The notes under the pieces: generated by a model
Databases searched by the model: none
What the model was told of the DNA's origin: nothing
Seen by the model: only the letters and a program-made list of their open reading frames with translations
NCBI RefSeq assembly: GCF_019890615.1
Contig: NZ_JAINVZ010000007.1
Coordinates: forward strand, 124,001 to 188,000
Source of the DNA: Streptantibioticus parmotrematis
GTDB lineage: Bacteria; Actinomycetota; Actinomycetes; Streptomycetales; Streptomycetaceae
DNA: 64,000 nucleotides
Direction: 5' to 3'
Shown here: in pieces, positions 53,633-63,600 of the stretch
Position numbering within the stretch: position 1 is the first letter of the stretch
Layout: the number at the start of each line of letters is the position of its first letter
Program-made: the position numbers and the translations under genes

Positions 53633-53649
53633 TTCAACAGAACGTTGAA
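53633..53649. promoter_or_regulatory. TTCAAC-N5-GTTGAA dyad upstream of allB
   Basis: TTCAACAGAACGTTGAA, a perfect 6-5-6 inverted repeat 73 nt before the allB start. It matches the dyads at the urate operon (44051) and catalase (41141). Confidence 0.65.
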
Positions 53650-53721
53650 GTTTCGTCGGAGTGCCGCCCCGGGAACGTCGCGGAGGCCTCCGGAACCGGA
53701 AAGTCGTCGGAAGGGGTGCGT

Positions 53722-55074
53722 GTGCCCGGCACTGAGCGCGTCGACCTGGTCCTGCGGTCCACGAGGGCCGTCACACCCGAGGGCGAGCGCCCCGCGGCCG
53801 TGGCGGTGAGCGGTGAGCGCATCGCCGCCGTCCTGCCCTACGACGCGCGGCTGCCGCGGGACGCCCGGGTGGTGGACCTCGGCGACGACGCCCTGCTGCC
53901 CGGCCTCGTCGACACCCACGTCCACGTGAACGACCCCGGCCGCACCGAGTGGGAGGGGTTCGACACCGCCACCAGGGCGGCCGCGGCGGGCGGCGTCACC
54001 ACGATCATCGACATGCCGCTCAACAGCATCCCGCCCACCACCACCGTCGACGCCCTCCAGGTCAAGCGGCGCACCGCCCAGGCCAAGGCGCACGTCGACG
54101 TCGGCTTCTGGGGCGGCGCGGTCCCCGGCAACGTCAAGGACCTGCGTCCGCTGCACGACGCGGGCGTCTTCGGCTTCAAGTGCTTCCTGCTGCACTCCGG
54201 CGTGGACGAGTTCCCCCAGCTCGACCCGGCCCAACTCGCCGACGCGCTGGGCGAGATCGCGGGCTTCGGCGGCCTGCTCATCGTGCACGCCGAGGACCCC
54301 CACCTCATCGACGACGCACCGCCCGCCGCGGGCCGCCGGTACGCCGACTTCCTCGCCTCGCGGCCGCGCGCCGCCGAGAACACCGCCATCGAAGGGCTGA
54401 TCACGCTCGCCCGGCGGATGAACGCACGGGTGCACATCCTGCACCTGTCGTCCTCCGACGCCCTGCCGCTGATCGCCGCCGCCCGGCGCGAGGGCGTACG
54501 GATCACGGTCGAGTCCTGCCCGCACTACCTCACGCTGAAGGCGGAGGAGATCCCCGAGGGCGCCACCGAGTTCAAGTGCTGCCCGCCGATCCGCGAGGCC
54601 GGCAACCAGGACGCCCTGTGGGGCGGACTCGCCGACGGCACGATCGACTGCGTCGTCTCCGACCACTCGCCCTCGACCGCCGACCTGAAGAACTTCGACA
54701 CCGGCGACTTCGGCACCGCCTGGGGCGGGATCTCCTCGCTCCAGCTCGGCCTGCCCGCCATGTGGACCGAGGCCCGCCGCCGCGGCCACACCCTCGCCGA
54801 CGTCGTGCGCTGGATGTCCACCGCGCCCGCCGCGCTCGCCGGACTGCCCGCCAAGGGCGCCATCGAGGCCGGCCGCGACGCCGACTTCGCCGTCCTCGCG
54901 CCGGACGAGACCTTCACCGTGGACCCGGTCGCGCTGCACCACCGCAACCGCGTCACCGCCTACGCGGGCCGCACCCTCACCGGCGTGGTGCGCGCCACCT
55001 GGCTGCGCGGACGGCTCATCGCGGACCACGGGGTCACCACCAGCCCGGCCGGCCGCCTCCTGCAACGCCCCTGA
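53722..55074 (+). CDS. allB: Allantoinase
   Basis: Opens the hydantoin ring of allantoin to allantoate, 450 aa, cyclic amidohydrolase family with two metals. Motifs: [20 protein letters not shown] (HxH), carboxylated Lys153 in [36 protein letters not shown], and the catalytic Asp in VVSDHSPST. The GTG at 53722 has GGAAGGGG 5 nt upstream. An in-frame GTG two codons earlier overlaps that site. alc follows after 27 nt in the same unit. Control by AllR boxes upstream is likely. Confidence 0.96.
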   Translation: MPGTERVDLVLRSTRAVTPEGERPAAVAVSGERIAAVLPYDARLPRDARVVDLGDDALLPGLVDTHVHVNDPGRTEWEGFDTATRAAAAGGVTTIIDMPLNSIPPTTTVDALQVKRRTAQAKAHVDVGFWGGAVPGNVKDLRPLHDAGVFGFKCFLLHSGVDEFPQLDPAQLADALGEIAGFGGLLIVHAEDPHLIDDAPPAAGRRYADFLASRPRAAENTAIEGLITLARRMNARVHILHLSSSDALPLIAAARREGVRITVESCPHYLTLKAEEIPEGATEFKCCPPIREAGNQDALWGGLADGTIDCVVSDHSPSTADLKNFDTGDFGTAWGGISSLQLGLPAMWTEARRRGHTLADVVRWMSTAPAALAGLPAKGAIEAGRDADFAVLAPDETFTVDPVALHHRNRVTAYAGRTLTGVVRATWLRGRLIADHGVTTSPAGRLLQRP

Positions 55075-55101
55075 ACCCGCCCCGCACGCAAAGGAGATCG
55101 C

Positions 55102-56229
55102 ATGCCGCAGGTCACTCGCTTCACCGGCGACGCCCAGCCGTACCAGGAGGGCAGCGAACCGTACGCGGACTACCGCCGCGCGGACGCCCTGCCCTTCGAC
55201 GACCTCGTCGACCTCGCCGACCGCCGCCTCGGCGCGGGGGTCGTCGCGGCCAACGACGAGTTCTTCGCCGAGCGCGAGAACCTGCTGATCCCCGAACCCG
55301 CCGTCTTCGACCCCGAGCGCTTCGGCCACAAGGGCAAGATCATGGACGGCTGGGAGACCCGCCGCCGCCGCGGCACCGGCGCCGCCACCCCGCACCCCAC
55401 CGCCGACGACCACGACTGGGCGCTGGTACGGCTCGGCGCGCCCGGTGTCATACGCGGCCTGGTCGTGGACACCGCGCACTTCCGCGGCAACTACCCGCGT
55501 GCCGTCAGCGTCGAGGCCACCACCGCGCCGCTGTCCGCGTCCCCCGCCGACCTGCTCGGCGACGACGTGGAGTGGACCGAGATCGTCCCGCGCACCGAGA
55601 TCGGCGGCCACGCGGCCAACGCCTTCTCCGTCGAGGCCGAACGCCGCTTCACCCACCTGCGCCTCAACCAGCACCCCGACGGCGGCATCGCCCGGCTGCG
55701 GGTCTACGGCGAGGTCGCCCCGGACCCGGAGTGGCTGGCGACCCTCGGCACGTTCGACCTGGTGGCGCTGGAGAACGGCGGCGTGGTCGAGGACGCCTCC
55801 GACCGCTTCTACTCGCCGCCCACCAACACCATCCTGCCCGGCCGCTCCCGCAAGATGGACGACGGCTGGGAGACCCGGCGCCGCCGCGACGACGGCAACG
55901 ACTGGGTGCGCTACCGCCTCACCGAGCAGTCGGTGATCCGCGCGGTGGAGATCGACACGGCGTACCTGAAGGGCAACTCGGCCGGGTGGGCCGCGCTCTA
56001 CGCCCAGGACCAGGCGTCCGGCCCCGACGCGGAGTGGGTGCAGGTCCTGCCCCGCACCCGGCTCCAGCCCGACACCGTGCACCGTTTCCTGGTCGACGCG
56101 CCGCCCGCCACCCACGTGCGCATCGACATCTTCCCGGACGGCGGGATCTCCCGGCTGCGGCTGTACGGCTCGCTGACCGACACCGGCGCCAAGTCGCTGG
56201 CGGACCGCACGGCCGAACTGTCGGGCTGA
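55102..56229 (+). CDS. alc: Allantoicase
   Basis: Hydrolyses allantoate to ureidoglycolate and urea, 375 aa. Two tandem allantoicase jelly-roll repeats: the first with GKIMDGWETRRRRGTG and FRGNYPRAVSVEA, the second with RKMDDGWETRRRRDDGNDW and LKGNSAGWAALYAQ; each ends in GGIxRLRxYG. AAAGGAG precedes the ATG. Ureidoglycolate lyase, which would release glyoxylate, is not in the window. Confidence 0.96.
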   Translation: MPQVTRFTGDAQPYQEGSEPYADYRRADALPFDDLVDLADRRLGAGVVAANDEFFAERENLLIPEPAVFDPERFGHKGKIMDGWETRRRRGTGAATPHPTADDHDWALVRLGAPGVIRGLVVDTAHFRGNYPRAVSVEATTAPLSASPADLLGDDVEWTEIVPRTEIGGHAANAFSVEAERRFTHLRLNQHPDGGIARLRVYGEVAPDPEWLATLGTFDLVALENGGVVEDASDRFYSPPTNTILPGRSRKMDDGWETRRRRDDGNDWVRYRLTEQSVIRAVEIDTAYLKGNSAGWAALYAQDQASGPDAEWVQVLPRTRLQPDTVHRFLVDAPPATHVRIDIFPDGGISRLRLYGSLTDTGAKSLADRTAELSG

Positions 56230-56350
56230 GGCGCCCGATCGAACTCCGCGGGCGGCCGGGGCAATCCTCTCGCCCCGGCCCCCTGCGGGCCCATACCCTT
56301 CACGTTCCCGCCGCAGCCGCGTGCGGGAAGTTCCGAGGAGGGGGCCACGC

Positions 56351-56806
56351 ATGCCCGATCTGGCCGTCGTCGACCGCCAACTGGTGGACGCAGCAGTGGA
56401 GTTGGCCCGCTCCCGCTTCCCCGATGGCGAGCAGTGGTCGGGCGCGGCGGCGCTGCGGCTGGACGACGGCACCGTGCTGACGAGTGTCGCTCCGCAGCCA
56501 CCGAACGTCGCGGTGAGCCTGTGCCACGAGACCGGTGCCCTCTGCGAGGCGTTCAAGCGCGACCGCCGGGTCGTGGCATCGGTCTGCGTCGTCGACGCGG
56601 GAGCCGGACGCGGCCACTGGGTGCTGACCCCGTGCGGCGTGTGCCAGGAGCGGCTGTTCGTGTACGGCCCGGACGTCGCCGTCGGCGTCCCCGAGCCCCA
56701 GGACCCGCGCCGCTGGCGCTCGTTGAGGCTACGAGACGTACAACCGCACTGGTTCGCCCGGGTGTTCCCCGAGGACCCGTGGCCGTACGGGGAAGCGGGG
56801 GAGTAG
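56351..56806 (+). CDS. Cytidine/blasticidin-S-deaminase-like enzyme
   Basis: Zinc deaminase of 151 aa. The motif CHETGALCEAFK (C/H-x-E) with TPCGVCQERL (PCxxC) is complete. The sequence CHETGALCEA is closer to blasticidin-S deaminase-like cytidine deaminases than to CDA proper (HAE). Substrate could be cytidine or a nucleoside antibiotic. No secretion signal or toxin trailer, so it is not a polymorphic-toxin module. GAGGAGGGGG lies upstream of the ATG. It is the last small enzyme gene before the surface-protein region. Confidence 0.88.
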   Translation: MPDLAVVDRQLVDAAVELARSRFPDGEQWSGAAALRLDDGTVLTSVAPQPPNVAVSLCHETGALCEAFKRDRRVVASVCVVDAGAGRGHWVLTPCGVCQERLFVYGPDVAVGVPEPQDPRRWRSLRLRDVQPHWFARVFPEDPWPYGEAGE

Positions 56807-56995
56807 CGGCGGTTCCGCGCCTCAAGAACCGAGGACGGGCGGCCGACGCGATCAGCGCTCCGCTTGACCGGGAGGACGGCATGGCACCGGTGCGTAGCGC
56901 GCCGGGGGCACTTCACGTTCCGAGGTGATCTGCCTCTATGCTCTCGCGGTCCACGGTCGGCGTCGGGTCGTACCGTTCGGTGGAGGGAGACCGCC

Positions 56996-57493
56996 ATGCG
57001 GCACAGGAACTGGGTGGTGGGCGGTGCGGCTGCCGCGATCGTCGCCGCGGGCGGCATGGGCGTGTGGCTGGCGGCCGGAAGCGACAGCAGCGCGACCACG
57101 CCGCGAGCTCGCCAGTACACAGACTTCAACGCCTGCGTACTGACCGACGGTCAAGGGGTGGTGGGGAGGCAAGCGGCGTCTGTCTGGTCCGGGATGGAGG
57201 ACGCGTCGCTCACCACCCATGCCAAGGTCTCGTCGTTGCCCGTCTACGGTCCCGCCACGGTGGCGAACGCGGTCCCCTACGTGAACAGCTTGGTGCAGCG
57301 CCGCTGCGACATGGTTCTCGCGGTGGGCGGTGTGCAGGCCGCGGCGGTGGAACAGGTGGCTCCGCGTCATTCCGGAGTCCGGTTCGTGGTGATCGGGCAA
57401 GGTGTGCCACGCGCCAACGTGACCGTACTCAAAGCGGATTCGACGACCCGGTCCGCGGTCGCGGCGACGGTCCGGCAGGCGTCACGCGACTGA
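56996..57493 (+). CDS. Membrane-anchored BMP-like (periplasmic-binding fold) protein
   Basis: Exported protein of 165 aa. An N-terminal signal-anchor (about 7-28, WVVGGAAAAIVAAGGMGVWL) is followed by FNACVLTDGQGV, AKVSSLPVYGPATVANAVPY, RRCDMVLAVGGVQAAAVEQV and VRFVVIGQG. This is the N-terminal half of the BMP/Med periplasmic-binding fold used by nucleoside-binding lipoproteins. The C-terminal half is missing, so it may be a truncated or minimal form. GGAGGGAG precedes the ATG. It lies directly ahead of the giant RHS/LamG gene, an arrangement that may be functional. Confidence 0.75.
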   Translation: MRHRNWVVGGAAAAIVAAGGMGVWLAAGSDSSATTPRARQYTDFNACVLTDGQGVVGRQAASVWSGMEDASLTTHAKVSSLPVYGPATVANAVPYVNSLVQRRCDMVLAVGGVQAAAVEQVAPRHSGVRFVVIGQGVPRANVTVLKADSTTRSAVAATVRQASRD

Positions 57494-57648
57494 TGCGTTC
57501 GGACTCGCATGGCCGCGGAACGCCCAAATCGTGCGGACCGAACGCTTGACCGCAAAGCCTTGGCAAGAACATGGCGGATTTTGTGGTCATTCTGTGAATC
57601 CGTCGGGAAGACTTCGCGAGCTTGTCTATCGATCTTGCTGGAGTCCCC

Positions 57649-60600
57649 ATGCGTTCACGCGCCTTCCGTCGGTCCGCCCGGTTGCGGCGTGTCCACCGTC
57701 GCGTGGTCCGTTTCGTCGCGTTGCTGTCGCTGATCGGACTCGCCACGGTGATGGGCGGCGAGCAGGCCTACGCCCTCGGGCGAGGACTCCCGGCACTGTC
57801 CGTGCCCTCGCTCCAGCAGGTCGTCGCTTGGCTGAAGAGCCCAACGTCACCGCGCTGGGGTCACCTTCCGCAGCAGCAGTCCGGTACCGCATCGGGCCAC
57901 GGCCACCAGGCGACGGCCGCCTCGACCCGGGCGGGACGCGGCACGGGCCGGGCACACACTCCGGGCACGGGGGAGCTCAAGCCGTACACGCCCCTGGGCC
58001 GCAAGGTCGACCAGGGCCCGTCCGCGACCCTCGGTCACGCGGGTTTCAACGCCCGCACGAGCAAGCTTGTGGCCTCCAAGTCCACGGCGAACTCGGACTA
58101 CTACACCAACGCGGACGGCACGACCACCCGCCGGATCGCTCAAGGGCCGATCAACTACCGCGACACGTCCGGCACATGGCACCCCATCGACACTTCCGTC
58201 CATCGCGGCACCGACGGCCGGTGGCACGAGGGTGCCAACTCGCTCGGCGTGGACTTCGCGGACTCTTCGTCCAGCGCCGATCTCGCCCGCGTCGAGACCG
58301 ACGGATCGCGCTCCTTCGGCTACGGCCTCGAGGGAGCCTCGAAGGTCACCCCCACGGTGTCGGGCGCCAAGGTCACCTACGCGGGAGTCTCTCCCCACAC
58401 CGACCTGGTCCTCCAGCCGACCGCCACGGGGCTGAAGGAGTCCGTCGTCCTGGGCTCGGCGGACGCCGGAACGACCTGGACGTTCCCGCTGGACCTGAAG
58501 GGCCTGACCCCGTCTCTCGTCAAGGACGGTTCCGTCCAGCTGAGCGATGCGTCCGGAAAGCGCGTGGGAGAGATCCCGCCCGCGTACGCCTATGACTCCA
58601 AGATCGACCCGAGGTCCGGCGAGCGTGGCACCACGCACGCCGTCACCTACCAGCTGACTCGCACCAATACGGGCACCGCCCTCGTGGTCACCCTCGACAA
58701 GAACTGGCTGCGCGCTCCCGGCCGGGTCTTCCCCGTCACCGTGGACCCCTCCTACGACAACAGCCAGGCCGCCACCACCTACGCGGAGTCCGGCAACGCG
58801 GGCGACCACTCGATGGAGGAGACGATCAAGGTCGGCTCCTACGACAGCGGAACCCACGACGCGGTCTCCTACCTGTCCTTCCCGGACCTGGGCATCGACG
58901 GCTCCAAGGTGTCGGTGAGCGCGGCGTCGCTGACGCTGTTCGACGTGTGGGCGGCGACCTGCACGGCCGAGCGTCTCGACGTGGCCGCCGTGACCAAGGC
59001 ATGGGCGCCCTCGCAAGTCACCTCCTACCCGGGGCCCTCGTACGGCTCCTCCATCGGCAACGTCACGCCGAGCGTGCCCAACGGCTGCGCCAACTCCGGT
59101 GGCGACATGTCGAAGGGCGACAACGTGACCGTCCCGCTGTCCACCAGCACGATCAACGCCTGGGCGAGCGGTTCGTCGAAGGACTACGGCCTCGCCGTCT
59201 ACGCCTCGACCAGCGACAACCTGCACTGGAAGCAGTTCGGTTCGCTGTACGACCCGGGTGAGGCGCCCACCCTGTCGCTGACCTACACCGGCGCCATGCT
59301 GCCGCAGATCGTGAGCACCAGCCCGGACAACGGCTCGGTCGTGCCGACGCTCACCCCCCGGCTCGCCGCCACGGGGCAGATCGACCCCAACCTGACGGCC
59401 ACACAGAAGTACGACTTCCAGGTGTACACCGCCGCCGGAACGAAGGTGGTGGACTCCGGGCTCATCACCGCCAACTCCTACCAGGTGCCGGCCGGAAAGC
59501 TGTCCTGGGGCACCTCCTACTACTGGGAGGTTCAGGCCTACGACGGCACCAACTACTCACCCGGCCCCAACTGGCAGTCGTTGACCCCGCAGGTGCCGCA
59601 ACCCGTGGTCACCTCGCAGCTGTCGCAGAACACCGACAACCACGGCTACAGCCCGGCCATCGGCAACTACACCACCTCCGCGACCGACGCCAACGTCTCC
59701 GTGCCCGGGCCCTCCCTGTCGGTGGTGCGCGACTACAACTCCCGTGACCCCCGTACCACCGGTGCCTTCGGCGCCGGGTGGTCCAGCGTCTTCGACGCCC
59801 GAGCGACCGAACGGGACGACTCCAGCGGTGCGCTCGCCAGCGTCGAGGTGACCTACCCGGACGGCTCGGTGGTCGGCTACGGCAAGAACTCCGACGGGAC
59901 GTTCTCTCCGCCCGAGGGCCGCTTCGCCACCTTCAAGAGCGTCTCCGGCGGCGGCTATTCGCTGACGGACAAGAACGCCACCGTCTACGCCTTCACCCAG
60001 TCGCTGGGCTCGGGTGTCTACGGCATCAGCTCGATCACCGACGCCAACGGCCGGGCCGAGACCTTCACCTGGTCCTCCGGCCACATCGTGACGATGACCT
60101 CGGTGGCCGCAGGGCGCGCCCTGCACCTCGCCTGGTCCACACCCACCGGCGCCACCTTTGCCCACGTCATGTCGGTCGCCACCGACCCCGTCACGGGTAC
60201 CGACCAGAGCACAGCCCTGACCTGGAACTACGGCTACACCGCCGATGAACTGACCCAGGTCTGCTCGCCGTCGGACGCCACCCACTGCGCCACGTACGGC
60301 TACACGGCCGGCTCCGACTACTACAACCAGGTGCTCGACCGTGCGCCGAGCTCGTACTGGCCCCTCAACGAGACCTCAGGGACGACCGCCAGGAGCGCCG
60401 TCCTCGCCCAGGAGGGCGCGGACGACGGCACCTACTCCAACGTGACGCTCGGCCAGCCCGGCCCACTCGCCGGCGGGACCGCGACGGCCGCGGGCTTCAA
60501 CGGCTCCTCTTCCTCCGTCCAGCTGCCCGACCTCGAACTGGGCACCTCCTCCTCGCAGTCGATATCCCTGTGGTTCAAGACCTCCACGGCGTCGGCAGGA

Positions 60601-63600
60601 GTGCTCTTCGGCTCGTCGGACATGCCGATCCAGGCCAGCGCGACGAAGGGCGACTTCACGCCTTCGCTCTACGTCGGCAGTGACGGCAAGCTCAACGGCC
60701 TGTTCTGGTACGGCACCACCACCACGCCCATCACCACGTCGTCGTCCGTGGCCGACGGCAAGTGGCACCATGTCGTCCTCACCGGGTCGTGGACCTCGCA
60801 GGTGATGTTCCTCGACGGCAAGCAGGTGGGCACCTCCGGCGGATACGGCAGCTTCGGCTTCACGGGCAACATGCCGTGGCTGTTCACCCATGTGTACCTG
60901 GGCACCGGATACCTCGGCAGCACGTGGCCCGACGAACCGCACAAGGGCTCGTCGACGATCTACGCGACCTACTTCAACGGTTCGGTGGCTGACGCCTCCT
61001 TCTACGACCAGCCGCTGACCGCGTCCGACGTGAGCGCGCAGTACCAGGCAGGCACCCAGCAGGCTCACCTGCTGACCTCGGTCACCCGGCCGTCCGGCAA
61101 GGCCTACGCGACCATCGCCTACGACCCGATCACCGGTGCGGTCACGCATCTGACGGACGAGAACGGCGGCTCGTGGTCGATGGCCGCGCCCACCGTCTCC
61201 GGCTCGAGCCAGGTCTACCGGGGCGCTGTCCTCGGCTCGAACCCGGCCGCCTACTTCAGGCTGGGCGAATCCGCGGGGGCCTCGCAGGCGATCGACGAGG
61301 TCAACTCGGGGAACGCCACGTACTCCGGCGTCACCCTCGGCACCGGCGGTCCCTTCTCGGACGAGACGGCCGCCTCCTTCAACGGCACCTCGTCCTACGT
61401 GCTGATGCCGTCGAGCGACGCGGTCACCACCGGGCCCGCCTCGGCGGAGATGTGGTTCAAGATGCCGTCCGGCAACACGGCGGGCGGTGTGCTCCTCGAC
61501 GAGGAGAAATGCGCCATCACCGCCAATCCCGTCGGCTGCGGCGGCTACGACCCGGCCCTGTACGTCGGCACCGACGGCAAGCTCTACGGCAAGTTCTGGG
61601 ACAGCAACGGAACCGCCGACCAGATCGTCACCTCGGCCAAGGTCAACGACGGAAAATGGCATTCGGTCCTGCTGACCGCCTCCACCACCGCCCAGGCGCT
61701 CTACCTCGACGGCAACCAGGTCGGCACCACCTCCGCCGCTCTCGCCTCCACCGGCACGGGATACCTCTATGTCGGAGCGGGAGCAGCCGGCGGCAACTGG
61801 ACCAACCACCCCACCAATACCCTCGGTTACTTCCCCGGCTCGATCGCCGAGGTCGCCTTCTACCGCGGTCAGCTGACCGGCCAGGAGGCCGCGCAGCACT
61901 GGGCCGCGGGCGGTGCCTCCGCAGGCCTGGCGCCTATGGAGACGGTCAAGGTGACCGACCCCGGCGGCAAGACGGACACCTACCAGTACGACATCCTCAA
62001 CGGCTTCCGGATGCTGTCGCAGACCGACGGACTCGGCGACCGGACGTCCTACGGATACGACACCCGGGGATTCCTCTACACCGAGACGGACCCGGACGGA
62101 GACACCACCGTCACCGGGCACGACGTGCGGGGCAACGAGGTCTCCCGCACGACGTGCCAGGACCAGGCCGCCCAGGAGTGTTCGACGACCTACACCACCT
62201 ACCTGCCCGACGACACCACCGCGCAACTGACACCCAACGCGCAGAACGACCTGGTGGCCACGGTCCGCGACGGACGCTCGGCATCCGCCACCGACACCAC
62301 CTACCTGACCTCGTACTCCTACGACGCGGCCGGCAACAAGACCGGAGTGACGACGCCACCGGTCGCCGGATTCCCCAACGGCCGTATCACCAGGATCAGT
62401 TACACCGACGGCATGAGCGTCGCCGCGGCCGACGGCGGGTACGCCCCCAAGGGCCTGCCCTACAGGACGGTCTCCCCGAGCGGGGCGACCACCACCATCA
62501 CGTACTTCAAGGACGGCGACGTCGCCTCCGTCACCAACCCCGACGGGCTGGTGACCCGCTACACCTACGACAACCTCGGACGCGTCCTGACTAAGACGGA
62601 CACGTCCGACAGCTACCCCAGCGGACTGACGACCAGCTACACCTACGACGGCGACTCGCAGGTGCTCACCGAGACCGACCCGGCCATCACCAACCGCGTG
62701 ACCGGTGCGGTGCACCAGGCGCGGACGACCACCGCCTACGACCCTGACGGCATGGTCTTGTCCCAGACGGTCGACGACCTGTCCGGTGGTGACGCCTCCC
62801 GCAAGGTGGCCAACACCTATGACGTCTATGACCAGTTGGCCTCCACCGAGGATGCCGCCGGCGACACCACCACGTACACCTACGACGCCTACGGCAACAA
62901 GGCGACCGAGCAGGACCCCGACGGCAACACCCTGGCCTACACCTACGACCCGAACGGCGACCTGCTCACCCAGACCCTCAAGGCCTACACCGGGGACCCC
63001 GTCAACCCGTCGGCGGCCAAGGACCTCGTGGAGACCTCACGTGCCTACGACCCGGCCGGACGGCTCCAGTCCGAGACCGACGCGATGGGCGACACGACGT
63101 CGTACACCTACACCGACAACGGGCTGAAGGCGACCGTCACCCGGACCGACTCCACCGGCAAGAACAGCTACGTGCAGGAGTCGGACAGCTACGACGCGGC
63201 GGGCAACCTGGTCAAGCAGGTGACCAACAACGGCGCGACGGCCACCACGTCCACCTACGACGCGGCGGACCGGGACACCTCGACCACCGTCGACCCCACG
63301 GGCGTGGACCGCACCACCACCCTCGCCTACACCCCCGACGACCACATCGCCACCAGCACCATCACCGACGCCACCGGGGCGACGACCACCACGAGCACCA
63401 CCTACGACCCGATGGGCAACGAGACCAGCACCTCGGTGGACCAGGACGGATCGGGCCACCCGAACGTGTGGTGGCCACTGAACCAGACCTCGGGCAGCAC
63501 GGTCACCGACGAGTCCGGGTCCGGGAACACCGGCGTGGTGAGCAGCGGCGTCACGTGGCAGGACAACGCGGCCGTCCTGTCCGGCAGCCAGTCCCAGGAC

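Larger units (their letters stand above)
53313..53721. other. Divergent allR-allB control region
   Basis: About 410 bp without a gene. It contains the paired AllR-like boxes (53519-53554) in an AT-rich island, TACCTT (53515-53520) as a possible -10 for allB, and a perfect TTCAAC dyad at 53633-53649. The allB leader would be about 190 nt if that -10 is used. Confidence 0.6.

Noticed and set aside
56351-56806. Deaminase considered as a detached RHS toxin domain
   Set aside because: It has its own start, a strong ribosome site and complete enzyme length, lies upstream rather than downstream of the RHS gene, and no immunity gene is seen.
53404-57129. 1241-codon minus-strand open frame over allB, alc and the deaminase gene
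   Set aside because: Mirrors the real plus-strand genes; no recognisable domain, no ribosome site, and it crosses regulatory regions.
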